Below, in pieces: positions 52,116-62,666 of a stretch of DNA of 64,000 nt (positions are counted from its first letter, which is position 1; each line of letters opens with the position of its first letter). Source of the DNA: Dimorphilus gyrociliatus (lineage: Eukaryota; Annelida; Polychaeta; Dinophilidae); NCBI GenBank assembly GCA_904063045.1, contig CAJFCJ010000010.1, positions 558,001 through 622,000 on the forward strand. The letters run 5' to 3'. Below the pieces are notes generated by a model, which was not told the DNA's origin, ran no database searches, and saw only the letters and a program-made list of their open reading frames with translations. The position numbers and the translations under genes were made by a program.

Positions 52116-54846
52116 TTCACAGCTTACTCGACTGCCAAGATCTTTTCCGAGACGGCAGAGGCGATAGACGCCGCAATGTTTTGTTGTTGTGTTGAATCCA
52201 AACGTGTTGTTTCATCAGTTGTCGCTGCGGTAACGTCGTCGGACGCTCCGACTACGCGAACATTATGCCACTTATTCCGAATAGTAGAGAGCATTTGGAC
52301 GACGGTCATCTATATATCCAAAAAAATGCTCGGGGAAGCGTCTAGCGAGAAAGTAATCAGCGTCGAGGCGCTCGGCAATAATGCATTCCGGCCGCGAGGA
52401 CGCCTCGCATAATGCGCGGCAGCGCCGGCGTCTATCGGTAGCGTCACCGGTGTTGCGCTCTGATAAAAATACGGCCGCCTATCGAGGCGTCTCTACCGAT
52501 TTGCAAACGGTTAGATAAGCGTTGACTAAAGAAAAACAAACTTTTCTGTTTTTACGGGTGTAATTTCTAATTATCATAAAAGAATGTCGCGAGAGAATTT
52601 TACGCTCGAAGGAATCTGACAAACCGAGTGACGGCCCGATGTTCGTTACCAACGTCTCCATGGTAACCAAAAAAATCAGGCGAAGACGCTCTTGTTTGCA
52701 GACCGAGAAAGATTAAACGGCGCGAAAAGAAAAACTTATATAAGATTCCCTCTACCGCAATCCTCTTTAAGAATTACCCGCTTAAGACTTTGTGTAGAAT
52801 GCCTGTTTTCCATTAGGAAAAACGGTGCGGATGTTTGAAGTTTGAGCGGGTTTTTGTTTTCGTCTAAGGAATAAAAGGGACCGATTCTCCTTTTTCTATT
52901 ACTAACGTCTCTCTGATATTGCTATATATGGAAAAAAAACTCAACGGACAAGCTAAAAGGCAGCACTTGTTTTTTAGAGAGAAGCGTATATTTGTATATT
53001 TTATATATAGTGCATATAGGCTTAGCTTTACTTCTAGTAAAATCAACCTCTTAATCGGTAAACCTATTATTTCAATTAATCAAGTTTCACTTGGATGTTT
53101 TCAAATTTCTATGGTTTACCACTGACATATAATGGAATTAGGCCTTTTAAAATTCAAACCAAACTAATTCACCTCAAGGTATCTCCTACTTTCTCTAAGC
53201 TTCCAAGCAATTTTCATCTTGGGCCTACTTATAGACTTATTGTTTACCTCTAAACGTCTCCGATGACGTCAAATAAAATATGTAAAATTCACTCGACGTA
53301 AAATGTCAACTAAACGGAAGTTGTTTAGCGATAATACAGGCGCCTGTCTTTACCTGACTAGTCTGTCACAATTAGTCGGCTGCATCACCGAGACTTTACA
53401 GAGCACTTTCCATCGTAAAGCATCTAAATCGTCTAATGCGTAGAGAAATAGCTATTCTATGTATTTACGCGGTTTTCCTTATATAAACATACCGTAGAGT
53501 TTGCAGATATTGTCCCATGTACAGGCAGTCACAAAATCTGATTTATAGATATAACATACAACACCATATCCATATAAAGATGCTGTTTTTTTCAAGCCCT
53601 AACTCCTTCTCTTTTCTCACTTTATGCTTGTTCTCTCTATTATATTCATGAGCGATTGCTCTGCTTCGTTTGTTCCGCAATGGTTCACCGGGGAACTGAT
53701 TTGTTTTGCTTTAGTGCTTTTTAGACGCCCTACCGAGGAGACCTAAACCATATATAGAAGAAAACTGTGAGTCCAATTAGCGAGGCGGAAAATTAGAGTG
53801 AGATGAAAGAATCAGATATTAGAATTTGGTGCCATCATTCTCTTAAATTCTCTTCACGATACGTAATATATCCCCAATGAACGTATACTATACTAAATTT
53901 TATGGTGAATGAGAATGACACCCGGCGAAAACGCCCCTTAATGGACGTTGTTGACGGGAAAATCTTGAAAAGCTCAGCTTTCTATGACGTCACCGGGCTG
54001 ATCTGATTAGTCCTGACACTCGGTATTTTTTCAGCCTCCAACTTAACGAGTAGAATCTAGAAAGAGACGCCGCACCTGTTTCAATATATACTACGCGTAT
54101 TCGTGACGCGACAGAGCTTTTAGGCACAGAATTAAATCAGTCATCTCACTTGACGGATTTCTCTCATAATTGTATATACCCTACGTTTATGGAAGGGAAG
54201 CAGGGAAGGAAAAGGAATGATCACATGACCAGTTGCAGGGAATTTAAGTGACAGACGGCGCGACAAACGGTCAGTAATTGGTAGACGGGTGCTGTTTTAA
54301 TAATGTGAAATTGCACGAACCTGAATGCTTCTAATTCTTCTCTGCTTAGAGGAAAGGAAAACGAAAAGAGATGGAAAAAAATGCATTAGAACTAATTTCA
54401 GATCTGGAAATGTGAATAATTTATAAAAAAAAGCGTATCTTACCTAAACGCCGAAGCTTTTTCCGGATCGTCCATGGATTGGTCAATAGCTACACCGAAG
54501 CAGCTTAAACCGAACGCTTGATGGGCTTCAATAACGGGATTTTTATCGCTCTGATCTCGCATTTTGCTGCAAACCGCATAATTTATCAGTCCACAAAAAA
54601 CAACAGAAGTAAACTATATACTTTATATCCATAAAAGCATATATATATACAGTATATATATACATATATGTCTATAAATACATGTAATATATACATGCAT
54701 ATGTTTAGTAATTTGATAAGCCAAAATAAAGCATTGTTTTAAAGCATAAAAAAATACATATCTAAAAAAAATGTCTGAAAATTTAACAATATCGAGTAAT
54801 TGTTGATGATACGTTAATTACTACGTTTATTAACTATAACCTCATT

Positions 54847-54878
<32 letters not shown>

Positions 54879-55556
54879 CTGTATATATACATATATATAC
54901 ATATACAAAGTAATACAATTTTTCTCTCTCTCTGTCGCTCTCTCTCTCTTCCCCCTATCATATAAAATCTATATAACTTATTTTTCCCATTCATACATCA
55001 AAGATAATAACAGTAGTTATGATCTTTGAAAACTTTTATGGAAAAACACTTTATATGATGAATTTATATGTAGATTGTTTGCTTTTTAAATTCTTCCCAT
55101 TAGCCGTCCCTTTCTCGTTTCTCTATCTATCCGTCTATCTCTTCCTCTCTGTTTTCTCATACTTTTCTAACTTTTTTAACTATTACCACGTGACTAGAAA
55201 AATTAAAATAACAATTTCAACGACATTAAACTTAATAATAAGCCGGAAAATTATAAAACGAAAAATAAACTCTATCCATAACGAGTTTTTGCAAGTTTTC
55301 TAATACTCTGTTTGTTTGTTTATTTGTTTTTTCCCCTGTTTAAAGCATTATGTACAACAAAACCTTACATGATGCAGAGGGCGAATCTAGACAGGGTTCA
55401 TGCCACGCTCACCGTTCTTGAAGCAGATTGTGCAGGTTCTCGTCGTCCTTATGAACTTCGGCACCAGTATGCATAGCAGCAGCTGCTTGACCCGTAGCTA
55501 CCGGGAAAAGTCTGGATCTCAGTTGTATCGCTTTGCGGAACATATCTTGCCATAGG
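44944..55556 (-). CDS. Otopetrin-family proton channel (distal 5' exon(s) not found)
   Basis: Five exons join in phase: 55413-55556, 54444-54566, 50724-51327, 45742-46101, 44944-45669 (about 652 residues, incomplete at the N-terminus). The first two encode a cytoplasmic N-terminal stretch (MFRKAIQLRSRLFPV; EAHQAFGLSCFGVAID). Twelve membrane helices follow as in otopetrins: TM1 begins SAITHLLCGIYALLVVVLG, TM3 NFYLRIGSIAFSAGSMIHDG, TM5 ARFGLVHIAATNLCVWLL, TM6 ends with YSLIALAMIYKIY, TM12 YGFLAWSIISHICIPMIIF, then FHSAVCLSDIWTNAY. Ser/Arg-rich loops lie between TM2 and TM3, and a long loop between TM5 and TM6. Family knowledge: acid-activated, zinc-sensitive plasma-membrane H+ channels used in sour sensing, gravity organs and calcification. 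The 55413-55556 exon needs an upstream exon ending two bases into a codon. An alternative first exon and a possible microexon are listed separately. Introns here (4.6, 3.1 kb) are far longer than in the dense block. Confidence 0.92.
46480..47020. repeat. CT/CA-rich and GAAA/GA-rich simple repeats in otopetrin intron
   Basis: A pyrimidine tract with short (CA)n and (CT)n at about 46497-46620, and (GAAA)n then (GA)n at about 46980-47018. These give long but meaningless ORFs on the plus strand. Confidence 0.9.
46837..46847. promoter_or_regulatory. NRF1-like site ACGCATGCGCA
   Basis: One mismatch from the NRF1 palindrome, in otopetrin intronic sequence. Function not shown. Confidence 0.2.
49260..49289 (-). 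CDS. Candidate 30-nt cassette microexon of the otopetrin gene
   Basis: In the 4.6 kb intron between exons 50724-51327 and 45742-46101, a strong pyrimidine-rich acceptor (ending TTCTTACTTTTCCAG) and a strong donor (GTGAGT) bracket ten codons, IYSVYKGLND. Both flanking exons meet at phase 0 and the microexon is 30 nt, so inclusion keeps frame. It would add ten residues to the loop between TM4 and TM5, just before VVINMHKALARFG; by the usual otopetrin topology that loop is cytosolic. Without it the protein already matches family length there, so it would be an optional insert. No transcript evidence is available here. Confidence 0.4.
49665..49708. repeat. (AAT)n microsatellite
   Basis: AAT repeats with small interruptions in an otopetrin intron. 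Confidence 0.9.
50517..50574. repeat. (TA)n microsatellite, longest in the window
   Basis: About 57 bp of pure TA ending in TACAGTATATG, 150 bp downstream of an otopetrin exon. Confidence 0.95.
52128..52309 (-). CDS. Alternative first coding exon of the otopetrin gene
   Basis: An ATG at 52309, preceded directly by an in-frame TAG, opens 60 codons plus two bases (MTVVQMLSTIRNKWHNVRVV through EKILAV) and ends at GTCGA/GTAAGC, a strong donor. The two leftover bases fit the next exon, which starts A-TCG-GCA, giving VE then SAITHLLCGIYALL of TM1. Read through, the frame would stop at once after the donor. It cannot be an internal exon, because joining it to the upstream exon creates a stop. The sequence is GC-rich with coding-like codons, unlike the flanking (TA)n. 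It would give an otopetrin with a short Thr/Gln-rich N-terminus instead of the distal one (..EKASAFR). Confidence 0.65.
52310..52720 (-). promoter_or_regulatory. GC-rich proximal otopetrin promoter candidate
   Basis: A CpG-rich island stands out from AT-rich DNA, directly upstream of the alternative first exon. It has CGGCCGCGAGGACGCCTCGC, GGTAGCGTCACCGG and several GGCGTCT/AGACGCC copies. No TATA box is evident. Confidence 0.5.
53722..53729. promoter_or_regulatory. TAGACGCC motif (one of a cluster in 52-64 kb)
   Basis: Exact TAGACGCC or its complement GGCGTCTA occurs at about 52165, 52427, 53722, 56714, 57650, 58528, 59823 and 63615. I saw only one in the first 52 kb (about 23577). Binding factor unknown. 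Confidence 0.35.
54840..54900. repeat. (TA)n block with TATACTGTATATA
   Basis: TA run at about 54850-54878 followed by the recurrent dyad ATATACTGTATATA, in an otopetrin intron. Confidence 0.9.
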
Positions 55557-56926
55557 CTGTACGTAAATAATATAGATAATTAGCTCGGGAACATATAAAT
55601 TAATACCGTCTGAAGAATACATTATACTTCTACTTTTTCCTCAAGTTACCACTTCTAACTTTATTCTACATGCAATGGATTTTTCAATCAATGAATATTT
55701 TAAAGAGTTAAGGATTGAGATATACTGTACAACTCGTATAAGGAAGAGAGAAAGGAAAGTAAAACGTCCTATAGTATAAGTGAACGCCCACAGAAACAAT
55801 AGAGATTGACACGAAAATTGGCGAATGGTGAATCATCCTTTCTCGGTACCCATGACGCTGATTGACTGAATTGGGTGAAAATTGAATGATCCTTCAGGCG
55901 AAATTTGCGTAAAAACGAACTTCTCTTTTCCAATTCAGTATAAAAAGAGGGTTTTTAGATAAAAGTAATAGTCGATGTCATCTTCACTAAATGAGAAGAA
56001 CAAACTGCCTTTCAAATTATATAAAAGTAGCACATAAAAACCAGAAACAAGACGAAAAGTAAGGAAGGAAATAGGAAAGAGAAAAGAAAATTAAAAAGAA
56101 ATTCTAGTTTTTTTTCCATCTTAAGCCTATAGCTTGACACTCAATTATAATTGACATAATTATCTTTAAAATAGAATTTCTGGCATCTTTAAGTACGGAA
56201 TGAAGGAGATTTTTACTCATTCTCTCTTCCCTTTATTTATATATATACTGTATATATAATATATATTTATATTACACAATTTATTCGTGTTTAACAATGA
56301 TAAATGTTGAAATTAATCAAATTCTCCTTCTTGCGTGTGTTCAAAGTGATTTTTAATAAACTTTATTTCCGACCGATCAAGCAAGAACTATTAAGTCGTG
56401 ACGTCGGCTCTATTTTATTTGACCTTTGACCTTCGTTAAGACGGTGAAACGCATCTAAATTTGCTAGCACAATCTCACTAATAAAAAAATGCCATTCGCA
56501 GCGTCGAATATTGTCAATAACGAGGACGGGGAGAAAACGGGAGTAAACAAGTCTCGTAAATTCGCTTTTGGAAGCTTCTCGCGGCATCTCTTTTGGGCCC
56601 GTTCGATCGAATTGATTGAAGAGTTTATACAAAAAACGGGAGAAGCTCTGCTACGCCGATCGAATGCCTAATTCTGAAACGACCTCGTTTTTCGACAATG
56701 ACGAATTGGCAGGGGCGTCTACACGATAAAACGCAGTCTTTCAATTAATTTCTATAAAAGACATATCCCAGTCTTGCGAAAAATCGATCTGGCTAATAAT
56801 CAAAAGCGTCATTTTTACTCATTATCGATTCACTGATGCAGAGAGGAGAGAGTTCCTTGCTCCCTCTTCCGAATGATGTTAAAAATGGATCATATACTTG
56901 TTAGACTTGTTTTTTTTTTCTATACA

Positions 56927-57097
56927 GCGGCGCCATCTAGCGGATAACTTACAAGAACGCCAAACGAAAGTACGATTGTTGAGGACGTTATTGGACGCTA
57001 CTCCGACAGTCTCTAACTTCGAGATCGTTATAGAGTACTTCCTACCTATCGGCAAGGAAAAATCATGTTCACCAGAATCGTGTAATAGTGCCTGTTA
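56927..57097 (+). CDS. Candidate terminal exon, product unknown
   Basis: A strong acceptor (TTTTTTTTTTCTATACAG) is followed by 56 codons and a stop: RRHLADNLQERQTKVRLLRT through ESCNSAC. Helix-like charged composition and GC-rich codons favour coding. No upstream exon with a matching phase-0 donor was found, and the first bases also form a CTCF-like GGCGCCATCTAGCGG. Confidence 0.25.
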
Positions 57098-58392
57098 ATC
57101 TGCAGTATGGCTTCAGGTAACACGATATTAGCGACGACCAGGTGTATACTTTACCATAAAAAATCTTTATCCCTTTACTTAATGAATAATTTAAGAAAAA
57201 AGACAATAGCGATAAAAAGCAAACGGATTCTTCATAAGAGAAGTAGCTGATAAAAAAAAAGTACGGAAACAGAAAGGACAAGAGTAGATAGATTTTAAGG
57301 AGCTTCCATACTCAACAAAAGAGGCTTTGGTGTTTGGAGACGCATTTTCTTTATATACTCAAGATGCGCATTCGAATCATGACCGGTTTTCTCTTTATAG
57401 GCCCATGCATAATGTATACTGTAGACTCAGAGAAAGGATGTATGTATATATTCATGCTATGTACGTTATCCCTGTAACACGTGTCATATGTTATATTACA
57501 GAAAGCAGAATAATGGGGTCATTTATTATTTTCTATACAATATTATTGTTTTTTTTTTCAACGAATGCAGACTGCGTTTTCATGTATACAAATACTATAC
57601 AGTGACGTGTACAGGCGCCCTGGGTTTTTGCGTACGCGGTATGCATTATTAGACGCCTTTAGTCTATTCAATCGACCGCGCGGGAGGTTTATGCGAGAGG
57701 GAACCCTTGGGGACAGTTGGCGGCATATTTTTTTACGATAAAACGAGCCAAAATAATCCATATGATCTTTAAAAAGGATTTTCTGTCTATCAAAAATAAA
57801 GATATACAAGTTAAAAGATATTAAAGGAAGAATGAAGCGAATAAGTCATACAATTGAAATCCTTAGTACCTTCCGGCTACAAGCTAACAAAAAACACAAG
57901 CTAATGACGTCGACCACCTCTAATGTTTGTCAAACGTCTTACGGTAAAGCCTTCGTCGCCTCTGTCAATATTATCGTATGACACCCTCCTTTATAAATTA
58001 ATTAATCCTTTTACAGTCCTTTACATTCTAAGCAGTGTAGCCCATATACTGTAATATATATATATATATACTTATATGCTGTATGCTGTGAAGTATGTAT
58101 ATATATATATATATATAAGAAACCAGACAGATGAATCATAGCGAACTGTATGCACAACGAGATAAGTGCAAAAACGTGACGACGTTTGTACGATTCACCT
58201 GTCGAGCACCGATGTAATATATGTGTATACAGCATATATATGTATATGTATATACATATAAATGTGTTTTTATGTCATAAAGAGAATATTATATACGACA
58301 TTCAGTATATTAAATATATAATATACTGCATAGTATACGCATTCATAATACACATTTGTTGTACATTGCTCTGCCCAGCTGGTATTTAACTT

Positions 58393-58645
58393 CCTCAACA
58401 AATTATCCCTTTTATTTCTTAACCACCTGTTTATTCTCGTAATATGTAAACGTTGAGAAGCACACATCGTATCGCCTTTAATCTCAGCGAGTAAACGTGA
58501 GTCTCGTAGCGATAAAAGAAAATGGCATAGACGCCGGAGCGTCTCTGAGGGAACGCTGCGCTCGCGAAGCATCAATTCACACGTATCGGCCTTGTCTTCA
58601 TTATTCACCGTTTCTGGCTTACAAATGGGAGAAATATTATCGCGA
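58393..58645 (-). CDS. Candidate exon, product unknown
   Basis: A minus-strand frame open for about 80 codons, rich in Arg/Leu/Glu (CELMLRERSVPSETLRRLCH), in a GC-richer patch. No in-frame ATG near its start. A weak donor AACAG/GTGGTT would leave two bases and so fit the first known otopetrin exon (55556), but the join has no protein support. Confidence 0.25.
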
Positions 58646-60635
58646 TTTTCTAGTTATTTGAAAAGTTAACGAAATGGAGATAGAGACGTGTAGCGGAAGT
58701 ATACGTCATTCTTTATACGATATTCTTAGACAAGTATATCAAATTGTATGGCACTATTACTCGAATGTTCTTTTCTTGTATTTGCCAGATAATTTCCTCC
58801 AAGAGCGATAATAAGTTACTTAGTATTTTTTTTATAATTTCTGAATCTCAAATATACATATACCACTTACAAATTACTATTTTCTTCGGTCTAATGCACG
58901 CTTGTACGGTTCATTAAAGAGAGTTTACTTCTGCGCATGCGTATTGTCTCCAGTTATAATTGCTTATTGATTATCGCCTATCTATTCGGTAATATCTGTA
59001 GTCTTCTCGCCTAACCAACGCTTAATCAATAACGTTGGAAGCGAGACGCTTTTAGCAAAAAAGGAAACGCTCCGAGCACGTCGTCTTTCCATTCCGATAT
59101 GACGCTCTTACATTCCAGTGTTTTGCGGTCGGCGAAAAAAATTTCTCCCTTCCCTCTTCAAAAAAATCCTCCTTCTCAGATTTCCCAGTGGAAAGCGGCT
59201 TTTTGAAGGCAAAAGTTTGCCCGAATCTAAATAGAATTTACGACGACGTCCGTCGGTACTTTTAGGCTTAATGCTATACGCATTTGTATTGAGGTATTAC
59301 ATGGCATCACGTGACTTTTTGGCCTAAAGCTCTGGGTACAAATTGCATCGCTGCGTCGATTTGGAATACATATATATGAAGAAATATATATATATATATG
59401 TCTATATATATTTCATATTGAGTGCATTCCATCCCTATTTAATACATCAAATACAGGGAATGTACTTTGTACGGAAAAAATTATTTTCTTTCCTTTTAAG
59501 TCTATTTGCAGGGGCGTCGATTCAGGCGTTTAATAAAGAAAACGTTTGTCACCCATTCTTCCTGTCCGATCGAATCGGGTAGAGAAATTTCTAATAATAA
59601 AACCGGTATTTTTCTCGTCACCGTCGTATGACTTTTGTCAGACGATCAATAGGCGTTTTTTTTCGATGCCCTTTGTTTTCCACGCTTGCCACGATCAAAG
59701 TTGAAAAATTATTGGAAAGAAAAGGAACACTTCAAGATAATATGAGAGGGAAAGCACTTTTTCTGCTTTTTCTTTTTTTCCTTTTCTTTCTAATTTACTT
59801 TTTTTAAAGAGACCGTTACTTTTAGACGCCAATTTCAGAGTAGTTTAAAATAGACTTTGTCCGACAGAATACGGGTATATGTGGGAGGCAAAACATATCG
59901 ATTAAAAGAATTGATGTTGGGAAAATCGTAATCAAGACTATTATTCATGTCTCCACTGCTGGTCGGTAGGCAAACTCGGTCACCATAACGTCAATAAGGT
60001 TTTGACGCCCTTTCCATGGGAGAATGAGGAAAAGAGTAAGAGTAGGAATAAAAAATACACAAAGGCCTATAGTCAGGGCCCAATTAGATTATATAGCCGG
60101 AGCGTATTTAACGACGTCAAATCCCCAAACAGTCGTAAGATAGCGATCGCGACGTCGGAAATAAATCGATAGAAACTTTTACGTTCACATTACTTATTTT
60201 ACTTGATTTCGTTGGAAAGCGGCGGAGCATCTCCTCTCTCACCTCTATTTCTATTCTCCATATTTTTGTATATCCTTCCGGGAAAGGTGAATAGTTCGGC
60301 TCTTCTTTATATGCACTATGTACACTACAGTGCATATTCTTGTTTCTGCACGTATTGTATGCATTAGACGTCCGTTAACAATGGAGACGCCCAGTGCACC
60401 TGCAAAACTAGTTTTCAACCGCAGAATCAATGTATCGATCTCTTCATTCTCCTGTAGACTGCCCTTCGGTTTTTAGCAGTAGTGCAGATTTGTATTTGTT
60501 TACAATCATTTTTCAGCAGAGATTAGTTTGATTTAACTTTTTATCTTGGTCTATTAAGTATCAATGTGTAGTTTACTCTAGGCCTAAACACTTATTTGCA
60601 TTGTCACGCCTTTGCAGTATATAATGTATCTAATA

Positions 60636-60655
60636 CTATAATGTATACATTATAG
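60636..60655. repeat. Perfect 20-bp palindrome
   Basis: CTATAATGTATACATTATAG is its own reverse complement. Surrounded by related GTATAC/TATAATG sequence. Confidence 0.9.
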
Positions 60656-62065
60656 AACAGTGTATATGGATAAAATGTTCCGTATTCTGTATACAATGTT
60701 ATATACATGCAGTATATATGAGATTGCGCCCAATATGAAATTGTGTATTGTTAAAGTATTGCAGTTTTTTCTTTCACACAATTGTTGCAGTATTTTCTGT
60801 ATAATATCAGTTCCGAAATGGTTGAGTGATTGAAGAACGATGCGGGCGGCGAGCAACCCTTTCTACTGTACTGTTTCTTTTTTTTTTTAATTAACATCCG
60901 CCGCCCCTTTTAGGCCTAAGACAAGTATTTCTTCGTTCTAAACCTAATTAAAAAGAAATGCATTAATTCCTTCATTCCGTAAAAACGAATTTGAAGACAG
61001 ATTTTAATTTATAAATTCTCTTCTTACTGCAGCCTTCCGTTATATTCTATCTTTCCTCACTTTTTTCTTTTTTTTGCAGCGTCACTAGACTGTGGCGTTT
61101 CCTATTTCGTCCGAATTTTCCGCTCGATTTGTTTGTATAGTTGAAGCTAACGAGCACAGACGCGATTTTTCTTTCCACATAAACTACATAGAAGGTTATT
61201 TCATAAGAAGCACGTGACTATAATCATGTGACAAACGTACCCTCTCTTAGCCCGCAGGAGCATCATATGTGCTAGCCGAGACAAATCCGATTCATTATAA
61301 AAGAATAGTAAAAGAAAAGGCGACGAGTTGGACGAAGAAAGAATATAAGAGCACGAGGGGCGTGGGAAGGCGGGCGAGAGGGGGGGGGGAAGGAAAACAA
61401 TTCTTTTGTTTTCATCTTATTTCTTTCTTCGCTTTCCTCTTTCTTTCCTTTTTTTTAGGTTTCAATTCTACAAGTCTACTTTTAACCTCCACCTCAATTT
61501 TCATTCGCATAGCGCCTAGTTTTTCCTCTTTTTATATTTTTCCTTTCTGTATAGAGGCTCTTTTCATTGGTACTGAATTTTCATAATTATCATTTTGCTA
61601 TTTTCACCTTTTCATAAAACTATTTCCATTACAAAAGTAGAGCTAATGTATTAAGACTAAAAATGAAAAGTAAACATATGGACGTGACGCATGCGGTCAT
61701 TGATCTCTTTAAAATTAGTACCGTTTTCTTTAATGATGATAAATTAGCCCCACAAAAAAGGAGTAATGATTTTTTATTCAACTCTATGAAAAGGCAGGCT
61801 GGAATAGTTATTTTGCAGTGTATAACATTTAATATATAGAATCCATGAAGGTAATTAATACCGTATAAGTTGAGTACCAGTTGTAACATGCTCAGGGATT
61901 AATCAATAAATGTATACAGTCATTTTTTTGTGCCTTTTAAGCAAATGTTACAGGTTTAAATCTCATGCTTAATAGAGATGAAATAGTATCGGATTTAAGG
62001 ATTAAAGGGGGGAAGAAAAGGAAGAGGTCTTTTTAATGAATAAGTTATTTAATTAAGAATAACTA

Positions 62066-62218
62066 GTCTAATGATCGATTGTCGTTTCTCAAACAGTCTA
62101 AAACGGCCAACGTTATTAAAGAATATTCAATTATATACGGCACATCCCATTTCGAAACATTCTTGATCGATATCCAACGCCTTTCGCCGAGATAAGCGTC
62201 GCTCGGGCCGTCGTCCAT
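62066..62218 (-). CDS. Candidate first exon or small ORF
   Basis: An ATG in good initiation context (ACGATGG) starts MDDGPSDAYLGERRWISIKN in GC-rich DNA; the frame runs to a stop near 62066. Possible donors are weak (AAT/GTTTCG, CC/GTATAT). The second would leave two bases, as the distal otopetrin exon requires. Speculative. Confidence 0.25.
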
Positions 62219-62489
62219 CGTATCTCTTTATCGAAATCGATTTTTCCCCCTTATACGGTAAGCTAAACTTTTTCCTTTTCCATGTAATTTTGTTTTTTTT
62301 CTTATTATTATAATTCCAATAATTTTTCCGTTAGTTATTCATTTAGTTTATCTATTATTAATAATAGAAAATTTACAGTTCGTAACCCAGTCTTTAATTC
62401 AATGTTATTCTATTATTTGTTTATTTATTAACTCTTTCTTTGATACGAAGGTCTGCTTAATCAAACGTCAATCGCCTCCCTTCTTGCAG

Positions 62490-62666
62490 TCACGGCCGAC
62501 GGAGGAAATGAAAAGATCGATCGACGCGAATATAAATGGTACAGAAATTCTCCCCTTTCTCTTTTCGACAACTGCAATAGCGATGAGCAATATCGAATTA
62601 GGCTCGCGGCCATAACTCTCTACTTAATACTTTACATAATTCCGCTTGCCTACTGCAGAATTTGAC
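62490..62666 (+). CDS. Candidate exon, product unknown
   Basis: After a good acceptor (CTCCCTTCTTGCAG) the frame stays open for 58 codons: Asp/Arg-rich, then NCNSDEQYRIRLAAITLYLI and a hydrophobic LYIIPLAYCRI before a stop. The last part faintly recalls a GPCR TM5, but it is too short and no donor follows. A donor-like AATG/GTACAG at 62538 offers a shorter exon. Confidence 0.2.

Noticed and set aside
59100-59260. Minus-strand frame ending at a strong GTAAGA donor near 59110 as the missing otopetrin exon
   Set aside because: The phase fits, but there is no ATG, no decent acceptor and the sequence runs through two homopolymer-T tracts.
62490-62666. GPCR exon reading of the IIPLAYCRI stretch
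   Set aside because: The spacing after the Pro is too short for a TM5, a stop follows at once and no donor is present; kept only as an unassigned frame.
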